A stretch of DNA of 64,000 nt from Monosporascus cannonballus (lineage: Eukaryota > Ascomycota > Sordariomycetes > Xylariales), in contig QJNS01000117.1 in assembly GCA_004154925.1 (NCBI GenBank), positions 63,474-127,473 on the forward strand, written 5' to 3'. The notes below the pieces were generated by a model. It made no database searches, was not told the DNA's origin, and saw only the letters and a list, made by a program, of their open reading frames with translations. How positions within the stretch are numbered: the stretch's first letter is position 1; the number at the start of each line of letters is the position of its first letter. Positions 1 through 13,200 of this stretch are shown one piece after another. The translations under genes and the position numbers were made by a program.

Positions 1-824
1 CAAACGACCCCGAAACACCCCCTATGGACTCCCGGCCCCCCCCCCCCTGGCCTACCACACACACACGTTAGGCAGCAATGGATGTCCAATGATGCTATGG
101 GGTGGGCAATTCGGCACTGGGATTGGTAGGACTTGTTCTCCCGGAACGCGAGCGAAGTGCCCCGCGATCCGGCGGGGTCGTTTCTGCAAGACGCGCTCCC
201 GTCGCAGGGAAAACGAAATGAAACGGGATCAAATGGGGAAAATTAAGAGGGGCGCGCGAAAACTGGAAGTTTATGTTCTCGCCAAGTCGCTGGGAACGCT
301 GGGGAACGGACGGACAAAAATTTTGTTGGTCGGGTGAACGCCGAGGTGTCCGAGAGTGGTAGGTACCTATTTCGGGTAGCGTGTAGATCGACATCAGATC
401 CATCCAACTCCCCTTTTCTCCTGAATCTGCTCTCCTACCCCAAGGTTCACTGGCGAGGAGGTTGTGAATGAAGACTTTTGCAGAGATGCAAAGTGGGAAA
501 CAAGTAGGATCTTTTCGGGGGTATCTCGTGTGGTATCTAAATACATAGCAAAAGAAAGAGTCTAAAGGCTCATACATGAAACATCGCCGTGATCATATCA
601 TTCATCCATCCATCCACCCATCGCCATTATAATCCCTTCTCGTACACAAGTCAGTTCAAGATATGCCCCAAAGAGAGGGGAAAAAAAAGGAAAAAAGGTA
701 ATCGTAAACAGGAATCCCCCGTCCATCGAATCCGCCCTACCAAGCGCCGTCCCAATTCCCAGCCGAACCCCTATTCGTTGACTCATTCATCCATACATCC
801 ATCCATCATGCATCCATCAACATC
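1..824. other. Intergenic / 3' flank of first gene
   Basis: No gene recognised. A run of C lies near position 36-48 and is followed by a short CA run. From about 597 to 620 and 785 to 825 the sequence is CATC/ATCC-type microsatellite (repeated 'catccatccat'). The second tract ends next to the stop codon of the minus-strand gene at 825, so it probably lies in that gene's 3' UTR. The open frames here have no recognisable domain and look like chance frames. Confidence 0.6.
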
Positions 825-2135
825 TTAAAGGTAAATGGACTTGTCCTGTCTGCCGCGCCGGGGTGCGACCAAAGCGCCCGGGCTCGCGTCGAGGGTGTTG
901 CGCCGCTGGAGGCGCTCCTTGAGGCGCTGCTGCATGCCGCGCGTCTCCTCGCGGATCTCGCGCTCCTGCCGGCGGCGCTCCTTCTCCCTGGCCTTCTCCA
1001 TAGCCTCGATGCGCGTGAGCTGCAAGTCCTGCATCGTCGATGCTAATGTCATCACGTCGTTGACCTGCACCGACCCACGCCGGTACTTCACGTTCTGCTG
1101 CTTCTGCTGTGGCTGCACCTGCGGCGGCTCATGTTTCGGCTGCCGCTGCTGGTGGTGGTTGGCGCGGGCGGCGGGTGCAGCGACGGTGACGGCGGCGGGC
1201 CGGTTGGCGATCTCCTCGTTTTGCCGATCGATGCGGTGCTGCAGGGACTCGCCCGGGGTGTAGTATCGCACCTTGCTGGTGTTGCTGCTGTCCCTATCCT
1301 CGTCCTTGTCATTGTTGTCGCGCGAGCTTGTCTTCGAGCCCTCCCGCCGATGTTTCTTGTGCGACGGATCCTCAACGATCGTCACCCTCTTGACTGGGCG
1401 GGTGGAAGATGTGGAGTGGTGCTCAGAGTCGTGCTCGCTGCCGCGCTCACTGCTACGCTCGCTGTGACGGTCGCTGTGACGGTCGCTGTAATGGTCACTG
1501 TGGCGGTCACTGTTGCGCTCACTCCCACGGTCACTGTCGCGCTCGCTGCTACGGTCGGCGCTGCGGTCGCCCTTGCGCTCTTCGTCGCGCCCCTTTCCGA
1601 CTATGTTCATGCGGTGCGAGGACTCATACACATCGAAGTCGTCCTCGGAGGGGCTGGGAGGTCGCCTGCCCGACTCGTGGTATCGCTGTGGCAAGCTCCG
1701 GGACAATGGCTTTGAGTCGGCGAAGGTGACGTGCTCCGCCTTTTCGCGGCGAGGAGAAGAATGCTGCGGTGGGCTCCGGGACAACCGCCTGGACTCGACA
1801 TATGCGGTCTCCGCCTTCTCACGGCGAGGCGAGGAGGGCTTGTGGTTCACGTCGATCGCCTTGCTATCGCTGACATAGTAGGCGTTTGAGCGCCTTGACC
1901 GATCCGAGTCGGATATCGACGGCGAGCGCGACGAGCGCGGCGGTGTAGGCGGGAAATGCTCATAGGTAATGCGCGGGTTGGTGGGCTCGGGATCCGGGGT
2001 CACATCCGGGTAGTTGAACGTCTGCACGCGGTCGCACGGCTTTCCATGCCGTGACCTCGAGCACAGCTCATGCTCAAAGTGGTGTACAATACGCCCATCC
2101 GGGTAGATGTCCGTGTATTTCTTGAGGTTGCACAT
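825..2135 (-). CDS. Hypothetical fungal protein with conserved N-terminal MCNLKKY motif and Ser-Asp/Glu-Arg repeats
   Basis: Single-exon gene of 436 aa. The frame stays open upstream to 2351 but has no ATG there; the first ATG opens the sequence MCNLKKYTDIYPDGR, which I recognise as a recurrent start of uncharacterised filamentous-fungal proteins (a small Cys-containing motif continuing as LCSRSRHGKPCD). The middle is low complexity. It holds two copies of a SSPRREKAE/PRREKAE-type segment and then about a dozen tetrapeptides of the form S-D/E-R/H-x, encoded at about 1418-1575. The C-terminal 90 residues are Gln-rich followed by a charged, probably coiled-coil helix (EKAREKERRRQEREIREE). No catalytic motif or membrane segment is visible. 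The repeats suggest a phosphorylated, disordered protein, which is inference. Function unknown. Confidence 0.8.
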   Translation of the reverse strand: MCNLKKYTDIYPDGRIVHHFEHELCSRSRHGKPCDRVQTFNYPDVTPDPEPTNPRITYEHFPPTPPRSSRSPSISDSDRSRRSNAYYVSDSKAIDVNHKPSSPRREKAETAYVESRRLSRSPPQHSSPRREKAEHVTFADSKPLSRSLPQRYHESGRRPPSPSEDDFDVYESSHRMNIVGKGRDEERKGDRSADRSSERDSDRGSERNSDRHSDHYSDRHSDRHSERSSERGSEHDSEHHSTSSTRPVKRVTIVEDPSHKKHRREGSKTSSRDNNDKDEDRDSSNTSKVRYYTPGESLQHRIDRQNEEIANRPAAVTVAAPAARANHHQQRQPKHEPPQVQPQQKQQNVKYRRGSVQVNDVMTLASTMQDLQLTRIEAMEKAREKERRRQEREIREETRGMQQRLKERLQRRNTLDASPGALVAPRRGRQDKSIYL

Positions 2136-5100
2136 TGCGGAAGTTGGTAACGTATAAGTGCGCCCAGTGCGCGGTGGGTCGGGTTGAGTAACGTGTGGTG
2201 TAGGCCGAGACCTCTGGGGGATATGGGCGGTAGTGGTTAATCCCGACGACGTTGCGCGCCGGTGCTGGTATGTCACGATTGAATATGCCTCACGTGAGTG
2301 TCTGCGGTTGTGGATGGTGTTGTTTATAACGATTCTTGGTTGAGTGGCCACGGCGATAACTTCTTTAGTCTTCAGTCTTCAGTGTCACAGACGAAATAGA
2401 TATGTTGAACTTCTGGCCTTATAGACATGAGGGCATCGGGGTAGAGAATCCAGCAGGTGGGATGGTGGTGGGAGGGGAGAGATTTGTAGCCTGAGGTAGG
2501 TATATAGGTGCGGGTATAGGTATAGAGTATATACTGGTTGCCTAGGAAAGACGAAGGTGAATGCTTAGGATTGCTATGGAACAATGAAGTTGGGTGTTGA
2601 GGTGAGCTGAGGAGGGGGGTTCCTGAAACAGTGGCAGGCCGGTCCCCTTATATGATGGCAGATAGGAGAGAGAGGTGTCATCCTTTCTTACTCCGACTCA
2701 AATTTTTGTGGGTGTACACAATTGTATGTACATAAATTGCGACTGAAATCTTGTAACAGGGGCTTTTCGCGGTCAACCCCCCCCCCTTCCCTCCATTAAC
2801 AACCCCTGTCGTTCTCTGCCTAACTGCTTTACAGGGATGCCTGAAATGGCTGATGAATCATTCTTTTCAGTGAATAGGTGTGCGGCAGGTGTGTGGGTTG
2901 AGATATGTCAGACTCAGCCCCCTAGCCAATCGAGACCACAGCCTGGGGGCGGAGCACTTTGCTTTGATGAAGGGTGACCGTGCTGCCAAGCATGGATCGG
3001 GGTGTGCGTCAAACGGGGTGGTCCTCACGGGTTGTCAGATTCGGAAACGGCCAAGGGGGGGTAACCCAATCAACAAGGTTTCATCTTGGGAATTTTTCTC
3101 TGCGGCCGAGAAACAATATCACCTCACTACCTTATGTACTAGAGCTCTAGCGATTGGTCTCGAAACCGACAAAATCAAGGTCAATTTAGAGGCGCCAGTA
3201 GCACCAAAGTCCGAACGGCTGTGCCCGAAGACAGAAGACAGAGAGTCTTGGCCCAAAGAAAAAAAAGGAGAAAAAAAACCCCCGCTCAGTGCAGCTACTC
3301 AGTGTACATAAAATATGAACACCTATTCTATATAAAACAAAGCATACAAAGTATATTGACCGTCAAGAGAATCTGGATTCTGAATGATGCCCGTGATAGA
3401 CAACGGCGCTGGAACGACCAACGCCAATGTTGTTAGAGGAATCGCATCCTCTTTCCTCTGGAAGGGTCGTCGATTCGCTTTTTCCATCCGCATTCCACAT
3501 GTTCCATTCCACATTGGCGCAAAATGCTTGTTAGTTACTCTGCTAGAAACGTGCGACGTGCAGTAGCCCACGGGATCGGGGGTGGAAATGACGACGGATC
3601 AATGAGTCTTGCATTTGTTAAATCGTACGTACCAACTTGGACGTTTTGATTCGGTGCAGCAGCCAGTTGCGGGGAGCATAGCCCTTTCATCGGGAAGCAA
3701 GATGCAAGGGGATCTCTTCACAAGACTGGTCGAAGCGGCGGGAACCGCTTCTACGGAGGCCGGCTTACCTATGATAGGTGCATCGCCTCTGTATGCGGAA
3801 AGGGACTCCACAACCTCGATCGAGACGAACCGACATGCGCATCTGCATATGTAGGACTTGCACCACCAGTATGACGGAATAGGTCGCAGTAGCAGATCCA
3901 GGAAAGCTGTCATATCCGTGCACGACTCGAACCGCAGAGAATACAATCAATGCTCTGTCAAAATCTACAGCTGTCTAGGCACTTCGTAGGCTCGTAGGTA
4001 CTAGGTAGGTAGCGGTTGGCCTCTTGGGCCAACCACAAGAGTCAAGAAGAGGCCGGACCCCAGGTGTGAGAGAGAAAATGATGAGCGCAACCAAAATGGT
4101 ACCTGGAAGGAGAAAAGGACTTTACGCCAATAATAGCAAATTTTAATGGAGCAGTAGCTGAAAAGCCCTAATCGACAACCAGAAGATCTTCGCCCCTAAC
4201 CCACCTTCTAGCACCCAATTGGTAGGTACGATTTAGAACCAAACTTCTAGCTGCCTAACATTTCTAAGCGCGATGGGCTGAAACTTCTGAAACGTTACGA
4301 CCAAGGAAGCCCTTGAGTTAAATAAAGGTAACAAATCTCTCGACAAAGTCTAGGTATTATTACGACACCGGGGGACCATGAGGTGTAAAAAGAGCATGTG
4401 TCCTTTCCCCAGACTTGCAACTCCTCCATCGACATGGTACCTCCAGCTGACAGTGGCACACCTTTGCTCCTGTGCGTAAGAAGGATTCCGGACTTCCCCG
4501 CGACACATCTCAACACCGATCTCTTACCTCCCGAGGATTGTGCTGCAGTAGATAGAGCTCAGTCAGTAGATGATGTAATGCCGTAGGACTTCCCCTCAGC
4601 ACACATGCATCTCAAAATCCGCCTTCGCCACCTGTCCCAAGTGACCTTCTTGCCAGCCTGCAAATAAAAACTTGATTTTTGAGCTCGTGACAGAAGCAAT
4701 AACGTTGCACAGCCAACACTGACAGGAAATGATGGTCGCGTCGGTACCTAGTCTCTCAGAATCCAACCCAGCTTCTGGGGCGCCCTGCATTGTGCCATAG
4801 AGGTACGTAGGTATCAGAGTGCTGACGGCATCTTGCGGTACTCTGGCAGTCTGGGTATCACTATATTGCCTATCCAGCCTGCGAGGCCTCGGCGGGTTGA
4901 AGAAGAGGCGACCGGGGAACCAACACGACGCAGTCCTCAATCTCAAAAGACTGATGCTCCTAGCCTTGCAGACAACATCAGTTCATATGTGGTCTTTGAT
5001 TGCGCTGAAACGCATATAAAGGGGGATTGCAGAGGCAGCCGAGGGCGACCGCTCACCCCTCTCGCTATCTCCAGAGGGCGGGCCATGGGTATATGAAGGG

Positions 5101-7600
5101 TGCATTCATTGCCGCATGCCTGCCACGGCGTGACGTGATGGAGATGACGAAAATGCACTACGTTCCGTGCTACACCCCGGTAGTAAAAGACGGCTTCCCT
5201 GTCTAAACCGCTGCCTTCGCAAATTCAGCCTTATGCAAGAGTGACAAGGCAGTTTTCCCCATCTTCCAGTCACATGGGCCTTGTATCAAACACGGAAGCT
5301 GTACCCGAGTCCGCATAAGTCCGTTTAGATGAAATGGGGCTGAGCAGATTCGATAAACCCTTCACTAATGCAGGTGCGTCACATTCTCAGAATCCGTAAG
5401 TGTGGCTGGATACGCTAGTTCTGTTTTGTCCTAGTGTAATTCGTACTTGCCAAACAACCACTTAGACCTGAACTCCGCTCGTCTGGCGACAACTGCCGGA
5501 CCGGCCCACGTCTCGGGAGACGCCGGAGCCAAGAACTTGTCTTGAAGCGTTCATTCATTCACTACCCAATGGCGTAATGCCCTTTGCGACCAACGAGCAT
5601 CATGACCTGTCGCCAAACGGATATGACCCAACCTATCCATTGGGCAACAGAGGATTAGCACTGATTTCTATTTTCTCTGCGTTTCAGAGGACTACAATTT
5701 CTACCAACAAATGCGCCGAAGTGGGCCCTAGGAAAGTCTTCGGCCCCAACTTCCTTGGCACGAGATGTTCCTCCCGGCAAGGCTGGCGTAACGCTATTCA
5801 GAAAACCCCCCTGGGGATGTTTCGGGGACACCTGTCTCTCTTCGACCTTCCCCGCGACATTTGGATGGAGATGGTTGCATTCTTCGGAATTGCCAGACCT
5901 GTTTCTGGCCTGGTGGACAGCTCTATCTCGCAATTTCCACATGTTTGGAAGACCGAAAATAGCTGGGAAAGCGTTTCTAAAAATAAGCCCTCGAGCTGGG
6001 ATGGGCTCTACGCTACTGCGAAGAGCTGAAAACGAGGCCACCAAGCACCCCTGAATCTTAACATTGGTAAGCACAACCGTCCGTCGACGCCCAGGTTGGA
6101 GGCAGTCGTGAGGCCGCCGTGATGGCAGGCTCCGTGCTGCTTTGACGAAGGTCATGGCGCGATCCATAGCAGCTCGATCTCAGCACAACGATAAACTACT
6201 TGGTCCCACTGGTTAGCATGTGGCATGCATGGCACAAAACGAGCTCCAGTACTTCTCCGCTTTAGGACAGGCCTACTCCGCCAGCAGGCAGCTTTCGATC
6301 CAAGGCAGCTCCGTGGTCATATCGCGGGGTGCCCTTTGAGAATTAAAAGCTATAGGCGGATGTAACGAAAATTCTTCAGTGCTGCCTTAGAAGGTAGCGT
6401 AATGCCGACATTGCGTAGTGTCTGCGTCACGCTTCGGGGGTTTTCAGAAAGCCACATCCCCTCCCCGCCGAAGAGAAACTCGTCTGTCTCCGTTCTAGCC
6501 CTTTCGAAGCACCGGTCACGCAACGAGGCCATCCAGTACAGATCACGAGGACAAGGTCATTGCGTGGCATGTGTTCCTAGGTGCGATGTCAGGTGCTATC
6601 GACCATTTGCGTTGCGGCCATTGCTACGGTGCTTCATCACTTCGAGTCCTGCATGCCCGACATCTGTCCGAATACCAAGGGTGACTCAGACCAGTGATTA
6701 TCGGTTAGGCGGGAAAAGGGTAAAGACACTCTCAATTTCCCAAGCCCTTCCCTCCTTTATGGACATGGCGACCTCGAATCTTGGTTGTGCGGGCGCCAAT
6801 GAAGAGCCACCCAGCGCAGCCGGTCGGAAGCCATGCCATCTTTAGCGAGCCTTGTGAAGGTTCAGGATTTATCTGCTTCCGTTCACGGGAAGGACTCGAA
6901 GCATTTCCCTACAGATTCGGTAGGTCGACGCTTCGTGGTGTCCCGGCCTTCGCCGTAGCGCCTCTGCTCCACACAACTCTTTAGCACTTCCCAATACGAG
7001 GCCTCCTAGGAACTCCTGCATCATTGTAACAAGCTTACGTCCCCTCGTCCTGCCAGCCCAGATCGACCTTCTAGCTGTATGTTAGCTGACTCGTGAGCCA
7101 TTTACCTTGGCTCCCCTATTTCGGAAGTGCTAGTGCAGTATCAACGGCTACACCCACCGTGTCTTTTAGTTCATGGAATATCATCTCATTCGATCATAAG
7201 CGTAGTTTGGCGTAGAATTTGACAGTCAGCGCCCTGTAAAACGCACGCATTAACTTTGATCAACACTGAGGACTATGCTCGCCGATCACTACGATGATTC
7301 AAAGCCAACCCGGTGAAATAGCCTACGACGCATGCTAGGAGCTTTTCGTCCAGAGCACTGGCGCCTAAGTATGCGGCACCAATGCTTCCCGAACAGTATT
7401 GCGAATCTCATCTTTAGCATTCGCGACGGAGAGCGGAAAACCGTGCTCATTAACGTCTTCCCCAATCAAAACACCTCAAGAGCGGTGCCTCGATCTTGGT
7501 AGGGAACGGTGAAAAGACACGGCCGACGTACCGGCAGAACCGGGCCGGTTCTTCCCGCATCACGAACCTCAAAGGGCTGCCGTCGCGAGCCTTTCAGAGC
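2136..7600. other. Gene-poor spacer (upstream of the 825-2135 gene)
   Basis: About 2136-2700 should carry the promoter and 5' UTR of the minus-strand gene; it has several 'ggtaggtatataggt'-like stretches and pyrimidine-rich tracts. The rest shows only short frames on both strands with no domain I can name. The longest are about 150-170 codons near 5577-6167, and they overlap each other on opposite strands, as chance frames do. Homopolymers occur around 2780 (C) and 3260-3280 (A). I see no tRNA or transposase. Confidence 0.5.
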
Positions 7601-7619
7601 CAAGCCTTCACGTCCTGCC

Positions 7620-9560
7620 CCTTCGCCTACGGATCGCCGACCAGGCCGTCCCCTCCGGAGAGATGCACAGGCGTACCCTCTCGTAGTCTTGTGTGTCGGC
7701 TGTGGGGACGTGCGCTACGGAATAGCCCAGATTGTCGAGATCGAAGACGGATGACGGATACCATGACCGGCCCCCGTGGACCGCCACGAGCGCCTTGTCG
7801 TGAAACAAGGCGGTCCTGGGGATGCTTGTGAGGCGCGGTGATACTGCGCGGGTACATAACTAACCGGCTCCAAGACCCCCTGGATAATCTGCGCAGCGTT
7901 GGGGTGGGCGAGATCCGGCAGCGCCCTGGGACCGAAGGAGAGGATGCCCTGTTGTAGATCCTTGATCACGGGATCTGGGTATTTCAGGGTTGGCATTTCT
8001 GAAAAGCACCTTGACGCCAAGCTCCTTTTACGGGTTCGTGTTAGTTCCGCTGCCGTCAATCCCCTCCGTGAACCAGGTCGACAACGTGATAGCAGATGCA
8101 GCCGCTCCGCCGTCTGTCCGGGGTATGTTTACGAGGTCGAGATCATGAATGACGTGTACTTGTCCTGGAGAAGATTTGAAGCATCATATTCAGGGCTTTG
8201 CGCTGCAGCCCTCGCTCCAGTGGTACGCAAACGCTGTGCCACTAGAACGAATAGCATCCTAGTCTGCACGTCATTTTTTCCCAAAAAGTCCACCAAGCAG
8301 CCGTTGACGGCCCCTTGCTTGCTAACGCTACTCCTGTCCCACCGGACCAAAGTGTGAGATGGTGATAAATTCTCGAGCGTCATTGGCTAGTCTTGGTTTC
8401 CGGGGACCTATATCTCTATCTGTCTAGGATGATGGTATCCCAAGCAGTAGGGGTCCATTCCCCAGCCTCCCTCGGGAAGACCTGTGACAGATGTTCGACT
8501 GGAAACTTGAACTGCGAGCTGCCCTGCTTCGGGCACTTGTGCGGTTGCCGAACATCGGTAGAGTCTTCGTAAGCCGGAATACACAGCTGTTCGGCGCACC
8601 CTGAGTGCCGACCCGGTTGTGTCGGAAGGCTCTCGTGATGCTCAAACGGGTAGTCCAAGATCGGAAGGACGTAACTGCAGTTACCTTGTTGCCGTACTGC
8701 GAGGTTTCACAGACGGTTGGGGCATGCGCCGACGTTCCCCGAGCGGACATCTCGGAGAGCTGATAATACTCGCCTGGTGCTCTCCCCCTTCTGCAAACCG
8801 CGGAGGAGGTCATCTCCTGTGATGTCAGTCCAATTCGTCCCGTACTCGAGCAAGTTCAACCAGATCAAGATATTCATGATCTCCATGATAGTATCATTGT
8901 CGCCCGAGGGAGACTTTTCGCCGTCGATGACAGTCTTTGGTACTTCATCACATGTATAAGCCTTGATCGACTGTCTCGGCGGCCGCCATTGAGGAATCCT
9001 GAGTACTAAGTCAGCATAAATATATCACAAATTGTTTTACCGACTCTAGAATGATGGTACTCGCTCTGCAAGTCGGACTATGGGATAGTTACCCATCGGA
9101 GAGATGGCTCTCGCGACATCCGGACCCGATATACTACCAACGTGATAATACACTTCCGGAAACTTTCCCATCGGCACGCTAGAATCACTGGGACAGCATT
9201 CTTCCCTAATAACCTCGCACTACGCATTCTAGCAAGCTCGGAGACCCAAGTTGCTATAGAACGCGTGAACGAGAGCAACCAATTGATTCTTCGGTGGTAG
9301 ACCCGCGCCGCTGTAAACAGCGCTCAGTCCCTCGCGAAACGATAGATATCCACCCGTCGCATTACTCTCGTGGATCAGGCATCATCTTAGCAGCAGCCAG
9401 CATCTTCAGTTTCTGGCGGCGACGGGACAATCCTCGCGCCCATCCCCACAGGCTCGGCGAAGGGGTGCGGGAAGCGAGAGCCATGGTGTTGATGGCGGAC
9501 GGGAATTCCATCGTCTCCACCGCTATCAACACAGCCATTGCTCATGATTTCTTATCTCAC
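7620..9560 (-). pseudogene. Decayed minus-strand gene, family not recognised
   Basis: Several minus-strand stretches read like protein but lie in different frames with stops between them. The best is about 8697-8957: roughly 87 open codons containing VPKTVIDGEKSPSGDNDT, then a hydrophobic helix (IMEIMNILIWLNLLEYGTNW) and DDLLRGLQKGESTRRVLSAL. It is followed by 8416-8658 (LPILDYPFEHHESLP ... PREAGEWTPTAWDTIILDR) and then, nearer the 3' end, a stretch with ILSFGPRALPDLAHPNAAQ and one with ALVAVHGGRSWYPSSVFDL at 7608-7808. A further stretch at 9380-9560 reads TMEFPSAINTMALASRTPS. The common strand and amino-acid composition suggest one frameshifted gene relic, or possibly two. No catalytic signature is visible. 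Chance frames remain possible. Confidence 0.35.
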
Positions 9561-9572
9561 GGCAGTTTCTAG

Positions 9573-10235
9573 AGCTGCAGATTGTATTTACGATGGCGAT
9601 AGAATGGGCGGAAACCGTTACTCCTCGCGCTCCGGGTTATGCTTGCCCGGGCACATTGTAGAGTGACGGAATACCATGGTGGGCAGTTTGGCACGCATCA
9701 TGATCCTTGAGAAATAGCGCGGCTCTCCTGTCATATTCAGTTGGGGAGACACGCATTAGGATTGACCGAAAAATCTCCGAACGAAGCATCCTCAAAATTT
9801 ATCGAGATAATGCGATTCCCCCCCTGACTATGAACAAACATGGGGTCTCATATGCCGGTAAGTCGGGAAAGCTGTAGGTAGAGGCGGGTAAACCCCACTT
9901 AACAGGGTAAACAGGGGCCCGTTACCGACGTTGTTTAATAAGTGGGGCCTGATCAAAGCCTAACAACGCCGAACGCGACTCGCCATCGACGCGCCTCCAC
10001 CTTTGTTAATTACCCATCGACCGGCTCCCACCCAATTTTGGGCTAGATCTGAAGTTGATTAGTCTAGCCATTGACCTGGACAAGTCCAATCGAACCCGCT
10101 TCGGCCCTTTGTGTTCTTGTCCAGCAGCTGGCTCTCCTCTGCGCCTCGCTCTGCTCGCTCCCAACTCCACAATGACCGGCTAGATCTCCTCAACTTCACA
10201 CTACAACAGGAGGGGCTATCGGAGCCATCATCGCA
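9573..10235. other. Promoter/5' flank of the BRCT gene
   Basis: No coding signal. The last 150 bases before the ATG at 10236 are C- and CT-rich, as in fungal core promoters and leaders. Short poly-C and 'gggtaaac' repeats occur at 9885-9930. No TATA box can be assigned with confidence. Confidence 0.4.
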
Positions 10236-13200
10236 ATGGATCAACGCGAGGAAGATGTCGACTCGTCCAAGCCCTTCCGGGGCGTCGTGGTTTGCTGCAC
10301 AAGCATTCCGCCCGACCAAAGAGTAAGTACACAGAAGCTTCCATCCGATCTTCGTCCGGTGTCTGACCGGGAGCCGTACCTCAGACGGAAATCGCCCAGA
10401 GGACGAGCGATATGGGCGGAATACACAAGTACGATCTAACACCTGACGTCACCCACCTGATCGTCGGCGACTACGATACCCCCAAATACAGACACGTCGC
10501 GAAGGAACGACCCGACATCATGCCCGTGGCCGCCGGCTGGATCGAGGACGCGCGAAACATGTGGATGGCCGACCAGGAGTTCGACTTCGCCGCCCTGGAG
10601 GCCAAGTGGAAGCTGAAGACGTTCGAGAGCGGGGGCGGCATCGCCCACAGCCCCGATCCGACCGAGAGGGAAACCAGAAGGCTCCTCTGTTGCCTGACCG
10701 GATTCGAAGACAGTAGGTTTACCAACCCGGGGGGGGGGGGTATCGTGGACAACCCAAATGCGATGTCGGCGACATAGACTGACGTAGGGACAGACGACGT
10801 GCGAGCCATGATCGAGGAGAAGGTCAAATCCAACGGCGGAGATTACGTCGGCGATCTTTCAAGGAGGGTAACACATCTGATCACCTACAAGCCAGAGGGG
10901 AAGAAGTACAAGGCGGCGCTCAATTGGGGCATACGCACGGTGTCGATTGAATGGTTGAACGACAGCATAGAACGGGGCATGATACTCAACGAGGCTTGCT
11001 ACGATCCGGCCTTGCCCCAAGAAGAGCGAGGAGTGGGAGCCTGGACAAGAAAAGAGGTAAGGCGGGCCTCGACCGGAAAGCGATTGCGAGAAGACCCTGC
11101 AGTAGCGGGACAAGGCAAGAGAAAACTGAGGAAGACAGCCAGCATGAAATTAAACAGCCAGAGTGAGAATCTATGGGGCGATATCCTGAACCAGCAAACG
11201 TCGTTCAACCAATCGAATGTCATGTCCGAAGGCCAATCCCCGGACGTGTCGCATATTGGGCTTGACGACTCGATTATCTCGCGACATTCAGAGGTTGCTC
11301 AACCGGAGGAGCAACCGGCAGACGACCCTACGCAGTCGAAAGGCGGCGTGTTTGCGTCCTGCAGGTTCTCCGTACACGGCTTCACCCCCGCGAAGACCAA
11401 TGTCGTATGCGAGCACCTGACGTCGCACGGTGCAGGAATATCTCCCTCGGTCGAGGACTTAGCGTCGCCGGACCACCCGGAACCACCGACACAGCGCTTC
11501 CTCGTGGTGCCGCAGACGTCGCAGCCGGACACGCACCCCAAGCTCCCGGAGGGCGTGCACATCGTCACCGAGTTCTACCTCGAGCGATGCATCCACGGCC
11601 GGAAGCTGTTCGGGCCGGACGACCACGTGCTCGGCCGGCCCTTCCCGCGGTTCCCCATCGAGGGCTTCGAGGGGCTCCGGATCTGCACGACGGGCTTCAA
11701 GGACGAGCAGCTGAACCAGATCGAGAAGACGGTCGTGCAGCTCGGCGCCACGTACGCCGAGCGCTTCAACGCGCAGGCCTCGCTCCTCGTCTCGCCCGCG
11801 CTCGACCGCGTCTTGAGGCAGAAGCTCGACTTCGCGCTCCTCGCCGGCATTCCCGTCGTCGACGCCGAGTGGCTGTGGCAGTGCATCGCGACGGGCTTCT
11901 TCGTGCCGTGGGAGGGCTACCTGCTCCAGAAGCCGGGCCCGAAAGCGGCGCAGCGGAGGGATAGCAATGGTGCGAAGGAGCAGGACAGGCGGAGCCTTCA
12001 GAAGACGATATCAGAGCCCATCATGCCGAGGAAGCCGAAGCCCGACTCCATCAAGGCGCCTCCAGCGAAAGAAAGGGCCGACCGGATCGCATTCGAAGAA
12101 GACAGGCCAGCGGTGCGCGTCACGGCGAGGGACCCTTTCGTGACGCGGGAAGAAGCCGAAGAATCGCATTACGAGACGGCGCCGACACATCAGTTTGAAA
12201 ATCCAGTAGCGAAACATACCGAACCTACGATACTAAAAGAAGCATCATCAACCGCACTCAACAGATCACCATCCTCACCACGACAGAAAGCCGCCGCCCC
12301 CGCGAGCCCCCCGCCTCCACAGCAGCCGCGCCAATTTAGGCGTTTTCCGACCGAAGGCACCATAGCGGACTCCGAGGCGGCCGAGGGCTCGCAGGCCCTG
12401 ACCGCGACGACCCCGAGCCGGCACGACCCGGAGTCGCCGACGACGCAGAACCAGCACCACCAGCCGCAGGAGGGCGCCGCGGATGAAGAAGGACGAGGAG
12501 CGGCGGCAGCGCGGGAGCAGCAACTCGAGCGTGAGCGCGAGAAGCAGGAGATGTCGCGGCGCCTGAACTCGCTCATGAGGGGGTCGCACAACCATAACTA
12601 CAACAACAACAACAGCAACCATAACAGCGACGGCACGGAACCCGAAGGCGCCAAGACGATGACGCGCCCCCAGCGCCGCAAGCGCGACGTCCTCGGCCGC
12701 GCCGTGAGCAACGTGTCAGCCGCATCGTCGAACGCGAGCACCGAGTCTCCGGTTCACGCCACCGCCAACGCTGCCAACAGCGCCAGCACAACAGCCGCAA
12801 CAACAGGCGGGAAGCCACCGACCGCCGGATCCGGCTCCTTCGCCAGCGTCGTCTCCGGGGCCTCCGGCGGGGGAGGAGCCATGCAGCAGCTCTTCGACAA
12901 GATGCTCGACTCGTCCGCCGAGGACCACAACCACAACCAGCAGCCGCCCCCGCCCGCCACGCAGCTCCAGTACGACGTCCCCGAGGCGGCGCGCCAGCGG
13001 GCCGCCATCATGGACCGGATGAAAAAATTGCGGCGGGGGAGGGGCGGTGCGAAAGACAAGGACCGGGACGAGGGCGGAGACGGGGAGGGGGACCGCGATA
13101 AGGACGCCGGCGGCGTCGGGGCCGGGGACGACGGCGGCGCCGAGAGGAGGCGGGGCCGCGTCAAGGCTACGCTCGCGAGCCTGGGCGCGGACGGTGCCGC

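Noticed and set aside
1131..1715. 194-codon plus-strand frame with many valines and alanines
   Set aside because: It lies antisense to the repeat region of the 825-2135 gene; the repetitive composition is a shadow of the tetrapeptide repeats.
3900..3960. Minus-strand GGTTCGAGTC, a B-box-like tRNA word
   Set aside because: No A box, no cloverleaf and no acceptor stem around it. Similar words near 36830, 45430 and 49760 also lacked tRNA structure.
5577..6167. Overlapping frames of 150 (+) and 170 (-) codons
   Set aside because: Opposite-strand overlap, no motif, no splice or homology cue.
11407..11964. 185-codon plus-strand frame rich in Arg/Ala/Pro
   Set aside because: A frame-shifted shadow of BRCT3-BRCT4 in GC-rich DNA.
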